Positions 14,389 to 23,313 of a stretch of DNA of 43,606 nt are shown here, piece after piece. This DNA comes from CAYTZH01 sp964442285 (GTDB lineage Bacteria > Myxococcota_A > UBA9160 > JAFDET01), in contig CAYTZH010000042.1 in NCBI GenBank assembly GCA_964442285.1, positions 1-43,606 of the forward strand. The letters are read 5' to 3'. The stretch's first letter is position 1. Each line of letters begins with the position of its first letter. The translations under genes and the position numbers were made by a program. The notes beneath the pieces were generated by a model, which saw nothing but the letters and a program-made list of their open reading frames with translations, was not told the DNA's origin and ran no database searches.

Positions 14389-15152
14389 CGCAGGCCCCTT
14401 CGCGGGCGCATCGGGCCTCCGCTCACCAGGCGTCGATGGGCGGCCACCCGGGCCGGATCGCGGAACACGAAGACCAGGATCGCCCCGGCGGCGAAGCCGC
14501 CCGCATGGGCCCAGAAGGCCACCCCGCCGCCGGCGGCGCCGAGGGTGAAGACCCCGGACAGCAGCTGGATCAGCATCCAGTAGCCGAGCATCCAGAACGC
14601 CGGCACCACGATGCGGTCGACGTAGAAGAAGATCACGAGCAGCAGGTGGACCGGCGCGCGGGGGTAGAGGATGGCGTAGGCGCCCATCACGCCGCCGATG
14701 GCGCCGGAGGCGCCGACCATGGGCAGGGCGCTCGCGGGCTGGGCGAAGACCTGGGACAGCGCCGCCGCCGCGCCGCAGAGCAGGTAGAAGACGAGGAAGC
14801 GGAAGCGGCCCATGGAGTCCTCGACGTTGTCGCCGAAGACCGACAGGAACCACATGTTCCCCAGCAGGTGGAGCCAGCCGCCGTGCAGGAACATGGACGT
14901 GAAGACCGTGATCCAGCCCGGCTCGTCGCCAATGCGGCAGGCCGTCTGCGGTCCGATGGGCACGGTGGTGCCCGGCTCCACGGTGCCGAGGATCTGTCCG
15001 GGTATCGCCCCCAGCTCGCAGACCGAGCGGCTCAGGGCCGGCTCGGTGCCGAGGCCCTGCACGGAGACCCAGGTGAGCACGTTGGCGCCGATCAGCCCGA
15101 AGGTGACGACCGAGGTGCGGAGGGTGGGGTTGTCGTCGCGGAGGGGGAACAC
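14385..15152 (-). CDS. Rhomboid-family intramembrane serine protease
   Basis: The protein has 255 residues and six or more membrane helices. FTSMFLHGGWLHLLGNMWFL (about 84-103) is the H-x-x-x-H/N helix and the oxyanion Asn (N99). VGASGAIGGVMGAYA holds the nucleophile S149, and WAHAGGFAAG the catalytic H216. The loop after helix 1 is long and has two Cys (about 45 and 72) facing the periplasm. It cleaves membrane proteins within or next to the bilayer; substrates are unknown. The start is GTG, 6 nt after a TAGACT box, so the mRNA may be leaderless. Confidence 0.9.
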   Translation of the reverse strand: MFPLRDDNPTLRTSVVTFGLIGANVLTWVSVQGLGTEPALSRSVCELGAIPGQILGTVEPGTTVPIGPQTACRIGDEPGWITVFTSMFLHGGWLHLLGNMWFLSVFGDNVEDSMGRFRFLVFYLLCGAAAALSQVFAQPASALPMVGASGAIGGVMGAYAILYPRAPVHLLLVIFFYVDRIVVPAFWMLGYWMLIQLLSGVFTLGAAGGGVAFWAHAGGFAAGAILVFVFRDPARVAAHRRLVSGGPMRPRRGLR

Positions 15153-15158
15153 GAACGG

Positions 15159-15164
15159 AGTCTA
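15159..15164 (-). promoter_or_regulatory. -10 box for leaderless rhomboid gene
   Basis: Minus-strand TAGACT ends 6 nt before the GTG at 15150-15152. It includes the TAG stop codon of the upstream amidohydrolase. Confidence 0.4.
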
Positions 15165-16847
15165 GGATCTGGGATGCCTCGCGTCCGCCCGGCCGGCGGG
15201 GCTCCGGTGGCGGAGCGCCCGTCCGGCGCGCTCGCCGGTGATCTCGCCGGCGTCGATCGCGAGCACGCCATTGACCAGCAGGAAGGCCACGCCCTCGCTG
15301 TGGCGGCCGGAGCGCTCGTAGGTCGCGACGTCGCGGATGCGCGCGGGATCGAAAGCCACCACGTCCGCGAAGGAGCCGGCCGCCAGCCGTCCCCGGTCGC
15401 GCAGCCCCAGGATCTCCGCGGGCAGCTCGGTCATGCTGCGCAGGGCGAAGGCGAGCTCGATCCAGCCCTCCTCGAGGGCGTAGCGACGGATCTTGCGCGG
15501 GAAGGTGCCGTAGGCCCGCGGATGCACGTAGCGACCGATCCAGTCGTGCGCCGCCGCGCCATCGGAGGCCGTGGCCACCCAGGGCTGGCGCATGAACTGG
15601 CGCACGTCCTCCTCGTGCTGACCGTGGTAGATCCCGAGCCCGGGCCGGCCGCACACGAGGTCGGCCGCGACCTCCACCGGCGCGCGCTCCCGATCGGCGG
15701 CCAGCTGGGCGAGGGTCCTGCCCTGCCACCACCAGCGCCACGGGTAGACGGAGATCACCACGCCCTGGGGCGGAGTCTCCTCCGCCAGGCTCCGGGCGAT
15801 GCCCGCGCGCAGGGCGTCGCGACGCGGGCCCTCCTCGCAGAACCGCGGGTGGACGCGCATGCCGTCGCGCATCTCCGACGGGGCCAGCACCGCGAGCGCG
15901 GTGCTGGAGGCGGCGTAGGGGTAGGCGTCGGCGGTGACGCGCAGGCCCCGGGCCCGCGCCGCCTCGACGAGGCCGATGATCTCCGCGGTGCGGCCGTGCA
16001 CACCGCGGCCGGCCAGCTTGATGTGGGAGATGTGGGTGGGGACGCCCGCCTGCTCGCCGATGGCGATGGCCTCGGCGTAGGAGGCGTAGGTGCGAACGGG
16101 GTCGGGTCCCTCGTGCCGGGTGTGGGAGACGTACAGCCCCCCGTGTCGGGCGACGACCCGGGAGAGCGCCACCAGCTCGGCGGTGCCGGCCCGGGCGCCC
16201 GGGTCGTAGATCAGTCCGGTGGCCAGCCCCCAGGCGCCGGCCCGCATGCCCGCGTCCACTGCGTCCTTCATGCGGGCCAGCTCGTCGGGGCTCGGGTGGG
16301 GATCCTCGCGCTCGAGCTGGGCCTCGCCCAGGATCTCGCGCCGCAGCTGACCGTGGGGGACGAGATGGGCGACGTTGGTGCCGTAGGGGAGGTCGTCCAC
16401 CCGCTCGAGCCACGCGGCGATGTCCTCCGGGCTCGCGAAGCCGCTGCCGCAGTTGCCGGTGACGATGGTCGTGACGCCCTGGGTCCAGTAGTTGCGGTTC
16501 TCGTGGAGGGCGCGGGGCAGGGGCCAGCCCCCGGCCATCCGGTAGATCTCGTCGGTGTGGGTGTGGAGGTCGATGAAGCCGGGCGCGACCACGAGCCCGG
16601 TGGCGTCGATCTCCCGCGTGGCGCGTCCCGGCGCCGCGCCCACCGCGGCGATGCGCTCGCCCCGGACCGCCAGGTCGCCCGGCACGAGGGCGTCGCCGCC
16701 GAGGTAGAGCGTGGCGCCCCGGAAGGCGAGGTCGTAGTCCTGGGCGCCGGCGCGGGAGGCGACGCCGACGAGGAGCAGCGCCAGGCAGACACCGCCGAGC
16801 GTGAGAGCGGAGACCGGGAAGGCCAGGGGGAGGGACGGCCGCGTCAC
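15162..16847 (-). CDS. Secreted D-aminoacylase / N-acyl-D-amino acid deacylase-like amidohydrolase
   Basis: The 561-residue protein starts with a signal peptide (a hydrophobic run to about residue 35, ending SRAGA-QDYD). The amidohydrolase domain follows: VVAPGFIDLHTHTDEIYRMA (metal H-x-H), VTTIVTGNCGSGFASPEDIA, then VSHTRHEG, THISHIKLAGRG (metal His) and TADAYPYAASST. TASDGAAAHDWI gives the final metal Asp and VHPRAYGTFPRKIRRYA the family's closing motif. N-acyl-D-amino acid deacylases hydrolyse N-acyl-D-amino acids using zinc. A periplasmic location implies use of external or cell-wall-derived D-amino acid compounds. Exact specificity is inferred. Leaderless start likely. Confidence 0.85.
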   Translation of the reverse strand: MTRPSLPLAFPVSALTLGGVCLALLLVGVASRAGAQDYDLAFRGATLYLGGDALVPGDLAVRGERIAAVGAAPGRATREIDATGLVVAPGFIDLHTHTDEIYRMAGGWPLPRALHENRNYWTQGVTTIVTGNCGSGFASPEDIAAWLERVDDLPYGTNVAHLVPHGQLRREILGEAQLEREDPHPSPDELARMKDAVDAGMRAGAWGLATGLIYDPGARAGTAELVALSRVVARHGGLYVSHTRHEGPDPVRTYASYAEAIAIGEQAGVPTHISHIKLAGRGVHGRTAEIIGLVEAARARGLRVTADAYPYAASSTALAVLAPSEMRDGMRVHPRFCEEGPRRDALRAGIARSLAEETPPQGVVISVYPWRWWWQGRTLAQLAADRERAPVEVAADLVCGRPGLGIYHGQHEEDVRQFMRQPWVATASDGAAAHDWIGRYVHPRAYGTFPRKIRRYALEEGWIELAFALRSMTELPAEILGLRDRGRLAAGSFADVVAFDPARIRDVATYERSGRHSEGVAFLLVNGVLAIDAGEITGERAGRALRHRSPAGRADARHPRS

Positions 16848-16853
16848 CTGCGC

Positions 16854-16859
16854 AGCATA
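16854..16859 (-). promoter_or_regulatory. -10 box for leaderless amidohydrolase gene
   Basis: Minus-strand TATGCT ends 6 nt before the GTG at 16845-16847. It lies between the gene and tRNA-Phe, 23 nt from the tRNA end. Confidence 0.45.
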
Positions 16860-16881
16860 GCGAGGGCGCGGATCGGAGTGA

Positions 16882-16957
16882 TGGTGGCCCAGGCCAGAAT
16901 CGAACTGGCGACACCCGCATTTTCAGTGCGGTGCTCTACCAACTGAGCTACCGGGCC
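16882..16957 (-). tRNA. tRNA-Phe (anticodon GAA)
   Basis: On the minus strand the 76-nt sequence begins GGCCCGGTAGCTCAGTTGGT and ends GGGCCACCA. The acceptor stem pairs 7 bp, including one G-T. The anticodon loop CTGAAAATG gives GAA. The TPsiC arm has GTTCGATTC, and CCA is encoded. A TACATT -10-like box lies at 16969-16974, 11 nt before the first tRNA base. The -35 is weak. Confidence 0.97.
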
Positions 16958-17111
16958 ACGGGCGCGAGAATGTAGCCCTCGCCCCCCGGGGCGGCCAGCC
17001 GCCCAAGCGGCGTCGCCGCGACGTCGGCGCGCCCCGAAGAGCGCGCGTCCGGCACCGCGAACCGAGACCCACGCCCGCCCCCGCTCCCGCGGCGACCTCG
17101 GAACGCGGGCG

Positions 17112-17702
17112 CTACTTGGCAGCGTCGACGATGGTCACCTTCTCGACCACCACCTTCTCGAGCGGGCGGTCGCGGCGGTCGCGGTCGGCCTCGACGATCT
17201 TGTCCACGACCTCCATCCCCTTCGTGACCCGGCCGAAGGCGGTGTACTGGCCGTCGAGGTGCGCGGCCGCCTGGTGCACGATGAAGAACTGGCTGCCGGC
17301 CGAGTTCGGGTTCTGGCTCCGAGCCATCGAGACCACGCCGCGCTCGTGGTGGACGTCGTTGAACTCGGCGTCGATCGTGTAGCCGGGGCCGCCGGTACCG
17401 TCGTCGTTGGGGTTGTCGTTCTTGGTGTTGGGGCAGCCGCCCTGGATCATGAAGCCGGGGATGACCCGGTGGAAGGTGGTGCCGTCGTAGAAGCCCTTCT
17501 CCGCCAGCTCGATGAAGTTCTTCACGTGCCCGGGGGCCTTCAGCGGCAGGAACTCGAAGCGGATCTCGCCGTGATCCTTCACCTCGAGGACGGCCTGCTT
17601 GCCCCGGCCGGGCATCTCGGCGGAGGCCGGGTCGGCGCCGAGGCCGGTGACCGGGGCCAGGGCCACCAAGGCGGTGCACGCGAAGCGACGGATCGGGACC
17701 AT
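17112..17702 (-). CDS. Secreted cyclophilin-type peptidyl-prolyl isomerase
   Basis: The product has 196 residues with a signal peptide (about 1-28). The cyclophilin core follows: FYDGTTFHRVIPGFMIQGGC has the catalytic-site Arg and the F-H-R-V-I-x-x-F-M-I-Q-G-G signature. GVVSMARSQNPNSAGSQFFI matches the M-A-R/N-x-P-N-S-x-x-S-Q-F-F-I block, and YTAFGRVTKGMEVVDKI closes the domain. It catalyses cis-trans isomerisation of X-Pro bonds during folding, most likely in the periplasm. AGGAGAA precedes the ATG. Confidence 0.95.
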   Translation of the reverse strand: MVPIRRFACTALVALAPVTGLGADPASAEMPGRGKQAVLEVKDHGEIRFEFLPLKAPGHVKNFIELAEKGFYDGTTFHRVIPGFMIQGGCPNTKNDNPNDDGTGGPGYTIDAEFNDVHHERGVVSMARSQNPNSAGSQFFIVHQAAAHLDGQYTAFGRVTKGMEVVDKIVEADRDRRDRPLEKVVVEKVTIVDAAK

Positions 17703-17756
17703 GGGTTTCTCCTGTGATTGGCGGGGTGGGGCCGGGTCGGACGTCGGCCCAGCGGG

Positions 17757-17785
17757 TAGGTAGGGAGGGCCGGGAAGGCTGTCAA
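17757..17785 (-). promoter_or_regulatory. Sigma-70 promoter for cyclophilin gene
   Basis: On the minus strand TTGACA (17780-17785) is a perfect -35. A 17-nt spacer and TACCTA (17757-17762) follow. The leader would be about 50 nt and carries a Shine-Dalgarno, in contrast to the leaderless neighbours. Confidence 0.55.
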
Positions 17786-17802
17786 GCGGCCGCTCCCGCT
17801 GG

Positions 17803-17808
17803 TAGGTT
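17803..17808 (+). promoter_or_regulatory. -10 box for leaderless ggt
   Basis: TAGGTT ends 7 nt before ATG 17816, and no ribosome-binding site precedes that ATG. Confidence 0.45.
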
Positions 17809-17815
17809 GGGCGCC

Positions 17816-19555
17816 ATGCAAGCGCTCCGCCGCCTCGCGATCCTCCTCCTGATCCCCGTCTCCGCCCTCCTCGTCCCGCCGACGGCGGTCCGCGCCGCGG
17901 CGCCGGCCCCCGCCCTGGGGCGCTCGGTGATGGTGGTGACCTCCCAGGCCGACGCCACCCGCGCGGGCGTCGCCCAGCTGCGGGCCGGCGGCAACGCGGT
18001 CGACGCGGCGGTCGCCGCGGCCTTCGCGATCAACGTCACCCAGCCCCAGTCCACCGGGATCGGCGGCGGCTGCTTCATCCTGATCCGTCTGGCCGACGGC
18101 ACCGCCCTGGCCATCGACGCCCGCGAGACGGCCCCCGCCGCGGCCACCCGCGACATGTACCTCCGGGAGGGCGTGCCCGAGCGGGCCTCGCTCTTCGGTC
18201 CCCTGGCCTCGGGCACGCCGGGCATGGTGGCGGGCCTGGCCCTGGCCCTGCAGCTCCACGGCACGCGTCCCCTGGCCAAGGTGATGGAGGCCGCGGTCGG
18301 GCTCGCGGCCAACGGCTACGCGATCGGTCCCTACCAGGCGCGGCTGATGCGCCGCATGCAGGAGCGGGGCATTCCCGCCCGCGCTCCGGACACGGCCGCC
18401 ATCCAGTACCCGCCCGCGGGCACACCCCTCGAGGCGGGCTTCCGGGTGGTGCAGCGCGACCTGGCCCGCACCCTGCGCCGGATCGCCGCCGAGGGGCCCG
18501 AGGTCTTCTACCGGGGCGAGGTCGGGCACGCCATCGCCGACGCGGTCCGGGCCCGCGGCGGGATCCTCTCCCGCGAGGACCTCGCCGGCTACCGGCCCGT
18601 GATCCGCAAGCCGGTCCGCGGCCGCTACCGCGGCTACGAGGTGCTCTCGTTCCCGCCGCCCTCGTCGGGCGGCGTGGCCCTGGTGCAGGCGCTGAACATC
18701 CTGGAGGGCTTCGAGCTCGGACCCCTCGGGCCGCTCTCCTCGGCCTCGATCCACCGCGTGGCCGAGGCGATGAAGCTCGCCTTCGCCGACCGCGCGGCCT
18801 GGCTCGGGGACCCGGACTTCGTCGACGTGCCCACCGCCGGCCTCGTGGACAAGGCCTACGCCGCCGGCCTGCGGGCGCGCATCAACCCGCCCCGCTGGCG
18901 CCGGGCGCCCTGGACCTGGGGGCGCGACGAAACCGCCCTGCGCGTGAAGGCGCCGGGCGAGCCGCCCCGGGACGCGGGCACCACCCACCTCTCGGTGGTG
19001 GACGCCGCCGGCAACGCCGTGGCCATCACCCTCACGATCAACACGCCCTACGGCTCCTGGGTCACCGCGGGCAACACCGGCGTGCTCTTGAACAACGAGA
19101 TGGACGACTTCGCCATCGACGTGAACCAGCCCAACGCCTACGGGCTGGTGGACACCACCGGCGCCAACGCCATCGCGCCCGGCAAGCGGCCCCTCTCGAG
19201 CATGACGCCCACCATCGTCGCGCGGGACGGACGTCCCTTCCTGGTGACGGGAAGCCCCGGCGGGCCCCGGATCATCTCCACCACCCTGCAGAGCATCCTG
19301 AACGTGATCGATCACGGCATGGACGTGAAGGCGGCGGTGTCGGCGCCCCGCTACCACCACCAGTGGATCCCGGACACGCTGTACGTGGAGGCCGGCGTGC
19401 CCGCCGACGTGCTCGAAGGCCTGCGCCGGCGCGGGCATGCGGTGAAGTCCGGCGGGACCTGGTCGGCGGCCGAGGCCATCGCCGTCGACCCGGAGACCGG
19501 CTACCGCTACGGCGGCAACGACCCGCGCCGGGACGGCCTCGCGCTGGGCTACTGA
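17816..19555 (+). CDS. ggt: Gamma-glutamyltransferase precursor
   Basis: The 579-residue protein has a signal peptide (about 1-27), a large-subunit region and an autoprocessing site. DAGTTHLSVVDAAGNAVA contains the nucleophile Thr (about T389), where the precursor cleaves into two subunits. GGNAVDAAVAAAFAINVTQP and STGIGGGCFILI are typical early motifs, and RPLSSMTPTIV holds the S-S pair of the donor site. PGGPRIISTT is the late glycine motif. The enzyme hydrolyses or transfers the gamma-glutamyl group of glutathione and related peptides in the periplasm. The next gene starts 2 nt after its stop. Confidence 0.95.
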   Translation: MQALRRLAILLLIPVSALLVPPTAVRAAAPAPALGRSVMVVTSQADATRAGVAQLRAGGNAVDAAVAAAFAINVTQPQSTGIGGGCFILIRLADGTALAIDARETAPAAATRDMYLREGVPERASLFGPLASGTPGMVAGLALALQLHGTRPLAKVMEAAVGLAANGYAIGPYQARLMRRMQERGIPARAPDTAAIQYPPAGTPLEAGFRVVQRDLARTLRRIAAEGPEVFYRGEVGHAIADAVRARGGILSREDLAGYRPVIRKPVRGRYRGYEVLSFPPPSSGGVALVQALNILEGFELGPLGPLSSASIHRVAEAMKLAFADRAAWLGDPDFVDVPTAGLVDKAYAAGLRARINPPRWRRAPWTWGRDETALRVKAPGEPPRDAGTTHLSVVDAAGNAVAITLTINTPYGSWVTAGNTGVLLNNEMDDFAIDVNQPNAYGLVDTTGANAIAPGKRPLSSMTPTIVARDGRPFLVTGSPGGPRIISTTLQSILNVIDHGMDVKAAVSAPRYHHQWIPDTLYVEAGVPADVLEGLRRRGHAVKSGGTWSAAEAIAVDPETGYRYGGNDPRRDGLALGY

Positions 19556-19557
19556 GG

Positions 19558-20694
19558 GTGTCGCGCTGGGCGGAGCGTGTCGGCGGTCCGGCACTGGCGG
19601 CTGCCAGCCTCGCCGCGGCGCTGGGCGTCGGAGAGTGCTCCGCCAGGCTCTGGGTGGCCCTGCGCTGGACGCCCGAGGAGGTGCGGGTGCGCACGCGCCC
19701 GCTCCAGGCCAAGGGTCGCTTCGAGGCCCACCCGTCGCTTCCCTACGTGCCGCGGGCCGGCTGGGCCGAGACGGGACACAACGCCCTCGGCTTCCGCGGG
19801 GCGGAGATCGCGCGGGAGAAGCCGCCGGGGACGTCCCGCGTCGTGGCGCTGGGCGCCTCCACCACCTACGGCATCTACGTGGAGCCCGCCGAGACCTACG
19901 CGGCGGTGCTCGAGGCGCGGCTCCGCGCCGCGGGGCGCCGGGTCGAGGTCGTGAACGCCGGCGTGCCGGGCTGGGTCTCGACCGAGAGCGCCCGCAGCCT
20001 GGAGAGCCGCATCCTTCCCCTCGAGCCGGACCTCGTGGTCGTCTACCACGGACGCAACGACGTCTTCGCCCAGGCGTTCCGGAACTTCCGGGCGGACTAC
20101 GCCCACTACCGCAAGCCGGACTACGACCTGCGGACCACCAACGCGCGCCACAAGGCGGTCAACCGCGTCTCCCACCTGTTCATGCTGCTCGTCTCCCGCT
20201 CCACCCACACCTGGGGCGAGCACTTCGGCTGGTCGGACACGCTCGAGAACCCGCCCTACGGCAGCGTCCGCTGGGAGAACCAGCCGGACGCGGACGCCCT
20301 GGTCGCCAACCTGGCCGACCCGCGGCACAACGCCGCGTGGCGGCGCGCCCTGGAGCGCATCGCGGAACGCAGCCGCGCGGCGGGCGCCCGCGTGCTCTTC
20401 TCCACCATGGCCTTCGACGGCGCCCGCCTGGCGACGGGTCTGGTGCCCGCGGCGGTGCGCAAGGACCCCCGCGTCCGGGCGGCGGTGGCCGACCAGGTGG
20501 CGGAGAACAACGCGATCCTGCGCGCGCTGGCCGGTCGCCTCGGGGTGCCGGTCGCCGAGACGGCGGCGATCGCGGAGCGCCCCGAGTGGCTGGTCGACGA
20601 CTGCCACCGCAACGCCGCGGGCCACGCGGCCCACGCGGCCGTGCTGCAGGCGGCCATCGCCCGGGACGGGCTGCTGGAGGTCGGATCGCCCTAG
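19558..20694 (+). CDS. SGNH/GDSL hydrolase-fold protein
   Basis: From GTG 19558 the protein has 378 residues. A hydrophobic N-terminal segment (about 9-27) suggests a membrane anchor or signal. SRVVALGASTTYGIYVEPAE is block I with the catalytic Ser, VVVYHGRNDVF is block III with the Asn, and WLVDDCHRNAAGHAAHA is block V with the Asp and His. Such enzymes are esterases, lipases or acyl-transfer enzymes of cell-surface polymers; the substrate is not evident. It follows ggt after 2 nt and is likely co-transcribed with it. Confidence 0.85.
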   Translation: MSRWAERVGGPALAAASLAAALGVGECSARLWVALRWTPEEVRVRTRPLQAKGRFEAHPSLPYVPRAGWAETGHNALGFRGAEIAREKPPGTSRVVALGASTTYGIYVEPAETYAAVLEARLRAAGRRVEVVNAGVPGWVSTESARSLESRILPLEPDLVVVYHGRNDVFAQAFRNFRADYAHYRKPDYDLRTTNARHKAVNRVSHLFMLLVSRSTHTWGEHFGWSDTLENPPYGSVRWENQPDADALVANLADPRHNAAWRRALERIAERSRAAGARVLFSTMAFDGARLATGLVPAAVRKDPRVRAAVADQVAENNAILRALAGRLGVPVAETAAIAERPEWLVDDCHRNAAGHAAHAAVLQAAIARDGLLEVGSP

Positions 20695-20713
20695 GGACGC
20701 GCCCTCGTCCGGG

Positions 20714-23281
20714 CTAGGGGCGCACCATCGCCAGGGTGTAGGCATTCGGGTCGATCAGCCGGCGCGACACCCGCAGCACGTCCTCCGGGGTCACGGCCCG
20801 GATCCTCTCCGCGTACTCCCGGTCGGCGTCGGGGCCGAGCCCGTAGAGGGCGTCCAACGAGAGGTGGGCGGCGCGGTTGGCGCTGCGCTGCTGATCGATG
20901 GCGAAGTTGCCGGCCAGGTGGCGCGCGGCGCCGGCCAGCTCCTCGGCGTCGGGCGGCGCGTCGAGCAGCCGCTCGAGCTCGCCGCGCATGCCGTCGAGGG
21001 CGGCGTCGATCTTCTCGGGGGCCGTGCCGATGTAGAGGGCGAGGTAGCCCGGCGCGACGCCCTCCACGTTGACGGCGGTGACGCTGTAGGCGAGTCCCTG
21101 GCGGTCGCGGAGCTCGAGGAAGAGGCGTCCGCTCTGGCCGGAGAGGAGCTGCACCAGGGCCTCGAGGGGATAGCGGTCCGGGTCGTCCACGGTGAGCCCG
21201 CGGAAGCCCATCACCAGGTGGGCCTGGGCGCGGTCCTTGCGCAGCTCGGCGGTGCGGATCTCTCCGGGCGGCGGCTCGGGCCGCGGGTCGGGGCGGCGGA
21301 ACTCGCCCCGGGGCAGCTCGGCGAAGCGCGATGCCACCTGCTGGGCCACGGTGTCCGGGTCGACGTCGCCGGCGACGCCGATCACCAGGTTCCCGGCGCG
21401 GACCAGACGCTCGTGCTGGCCCACCAGGTCGGCCCGGGAGAAGCCGCTGACGCTCTCCTCGAAGCCGAGCTGGGGCAGCCGGTAGGGGTGCTCGCGGAAC
21501 AGGTGCTCGGCGAAGAGCAGGAAGGCCCGCTCGGCGAGCCGGTCCTCGCGCCGGGCGATGGCGGCCAGGGTGTCGCGGCGCTCGCGCTCGATCTCCTCCG
21601 GCGCGAAGGCCGGATCGAGCAGGATCTCCGACACCAGGTCCAGGGCGGGCTCCACCTGCTCGCTCGTGCACTCCATGGTGACGCCCAGGCTGTTGCGGCC
21701 GGCGAAGCCGTCGATGTCGCAGGCGAGGGACTCCACGGCCCGGGCGAAGTCGGCCGCGGAGCGCGCCCGGGTGCCCCGCAGCCACATGGAGGTGAGGAAG
21801 CTCGTGAGGCCGGCCTTGGCCGGCGTCTCCGCCAGCTGGCCGCCGAGCATGGCGCCGCGCAGGGCCACGACCGGGACGTCGCGCCGCGGCACCACGTGGA
21901 GCCAGGCGCCGCCGCTCAGGGCAAAGGAGTGGACGTCCCCCACCCGGCGCGAGGTCCGCGGCGGCGCCAGGGCGCGGGCGGTCTCCTCGACGCCGGCCGA
22001 CACGGCCGCGTCGAGCACCGCCCGGTCGAGCGTCGTGGGATCGTCCTCGGGCAGCACGGCGCCGACGGTCAGGCGCTCGGGGCGTAGGTAGCTCCGGGCC
22101 ACCCGCAGCAGGTCCTCGGGGGTGGCCTTGCGCACCGCCTGGAACCAGCTGCTCTCGGCGCGCCAGTCGTCGCAGAGGGCCTGGAAGCTGCCGAGCTTGC
22201 GGGCCAGGCCGCCCACGCTCTCGCGCTCGAAGTGCTCGATGGCGAGGAAGTTGGCGCGGGCCTTCTCGAGCTCGTCGGCTCGCACGGGCTCCCGGCGCAC
22301 CCGCTCCACCTCCCGGAGCACCGCCTGCACCACCGACGGGCAGCGCGCCGGCTCGAGCTCGACGCTGGCGCTGAACAGGCCCGGGTCCCGCGGCGTGAAG
22401 GCCGAGGCGTCGATGGCGTCGGCGAGGCCCTCGATCTCCTTCACCCGGCGGACCAGACGGCTCGAGTCGCCCTGGCCGAGGATCAGGGCGAGCAGGTCCA
22501 GGTACGGGGTGTCGGGGTGGCCGAGGCCGGGGATCGGCCAGGCGAGCTCCAGGGTGGCGCGCTCGAAGGGCCGGCGCAGAACCACGTGGCGCAGCCCGTC
22601 CTGGCCGGGCTCCGCGCTCCGGACCGGCCGGGTGCCGGCGGGGCGCGCGTCGGCGAAGCGCGCCGCCACCTCATCCCGCAGCCGGGCGCGGTCGAAGTCG
22701 CCTGCCGCCACCACCATGAGGTTGTCCGGGGCGTACCAGCGGCGGTAGAAGTCGACCACGTGTTCGCGGTCGAAGCCGCTGACGCTCTCGGGTGTTCCCA
22801 GGATCGGCGCGCGGTAGGGGTGCACCCGGAAGGCCTCGGCGAAGAGCGCGTTGGAGAGGACCCGCCAGGGCGAGTCCTCGGAGCGGCGGATCTCCTCGAG
22901 CACCACCGCCTGCTCGCGGGCGATCTCCTCGGGATCGAAGAGCGAGTGGCGCACCATGTCCAAGAGCACGTCGAGGCCCGTGTCGAGGGCGTCGCTCGGG
23001 AGGGTCGCGTGGTAGACCGTAACGTCCAGGGAGGTGTAGGCGTTGACGCGGCCACCGGCGTTCTCGATCTCGCCGGCCACCTCGCCCACGCCCCGCGCCT
23101 CGGTGCCCTTGAAGAGCATGTGCTCGTGGAAGTGGGCCAGCCCCGCCTCGTCGGGGCCCTCGTCGGCGGAGCCCACCCGGGCCCAGACCTGGACGGCCGC
23201 CACCGGGACCGCGTGGGTCTCGTGGAGCAGGAGCTGGAGGCCGCTGGGAAGCACCTCGGCGTGGACGCCTGAGTCGGTCAA
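20714..23281 (-). CDS. M16-family zinc metallopeptidase (two fused halves)
   Basis: This 855-residue protein has the inverted zinc motif H50-F-H-E53-H54 in AGLAHFHEHMLFKGTEARGV, and the distal Glu in EQAVVLEEIRRSEDS. A second M16 half begins near residue 440; it has no HxxEH at the matching place, so that half is the inactive clamp domain. This matches processing-peptidase-like bacterial proteins with active and inactive halves in one chain. No signal peptide is visible, so the location is uncertain. It probably degrades or trims peptides. Start is TTG, with TACGCT 9 nt upstream. Confidence 0.9.
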   Translation of the reverse strand: MTDSGVHAEVLPSGLQLLLHETHAVPVAAVQVWARVGSADEGPDEAGLAHFHEHMLFKGTEARGVGEVAGEIENAGGRVNAYTSLDVTVYHATLPSDALDTGLDVLLDMVRHSLFDPEEIAREQAVVLEEIRRSEDSPWRVLSNALFAEAFRVHPYRAPILGTPESVSGFDREHVVDFYRRWYAPDNLMVVAAGDFDRARLRDEVAARFADARPAGTRPVRSAEPGQDGLRHVVLRRPFERATLELAWPIPGLGHPDTPYLDLLALILGQGDSSRLVRRVKEIEGLADAIDASAFTPRDPGLFSASVELEPARCPSVVQAVLREVERVRREPVRADELEKARANFLAIEHFERESVGGLARKLGSFQALCDDWRAESSWFQAVRKATPEDLLRVARSYLRPERLTVGAVLPEDDPTTLDRAVLDAAVSAGVEETARALAPPRTSRRVGDVHSFALSGGAWLHVVPRRDVPVVALRGAMLGGQLAETPAKAGLTSFLTSMWLRGTRARSAADFARAVESLACDIDGFAGRNSLGVTMECTSEQVEPALDLVSEILLDPAFAPEEIERERRDTLAAIARREDRLAERAFLLFAEHLFREHPYRLPQLGFEESVSGFSRADLVGQHERLVRAGNLVIGVAGDVDPDTVAQQVASRFAELPRGEFRRPDPRPEPPPGEIRTAELRKDRAQAHLVMGFRGLTVDDPDRYPLEALVQLLSGQSGRLFLELRDRQGLAYSVTAVNVEGVAPGYLALYIGTAPEKIDAALDGMRGELERLLDAPPDAEELAGAARHLAGNFAIDQQRSANRAAHLSLDALYGLGPDADREYAERIRAVTPEDVLRVSRRLIDPNAYTLAMVRP

Positions 23282-23290
23282 AGCGGTTCG

Positions 23291-23307
23291 AGCGTAGCGG
23301 CTACCCT
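23291..23307. promoter_or_regulatory. Divergent -10 boxes between M16 peptidase and hemW-like gene
   Basis: Minus-strand TACGCT (23291-23296) serves the TTG at 23281. Plus-strand TACCCT (23302-23307) ends 6 nt before GTG 23314. Only 5 nt separate them, so two polymerases could hardly bind at once. Confidence 0.4.
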
Positions 23308-23313
23308 GGCCCC

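Noticed and set aside
14026..16920. Long Arg/Pro-rich frames overlapping the amidohydrolase and rhomboid genes
   Set aside because: They are shadow frames of the two recognised minus-strand genes, with no domain signature.
20695..20710. Hairpin GGACG/CGTCC between the convergent SGNH and M16 genes
   Set aside because: The 5-bp stem without a T-run is common by chance at this GC content.
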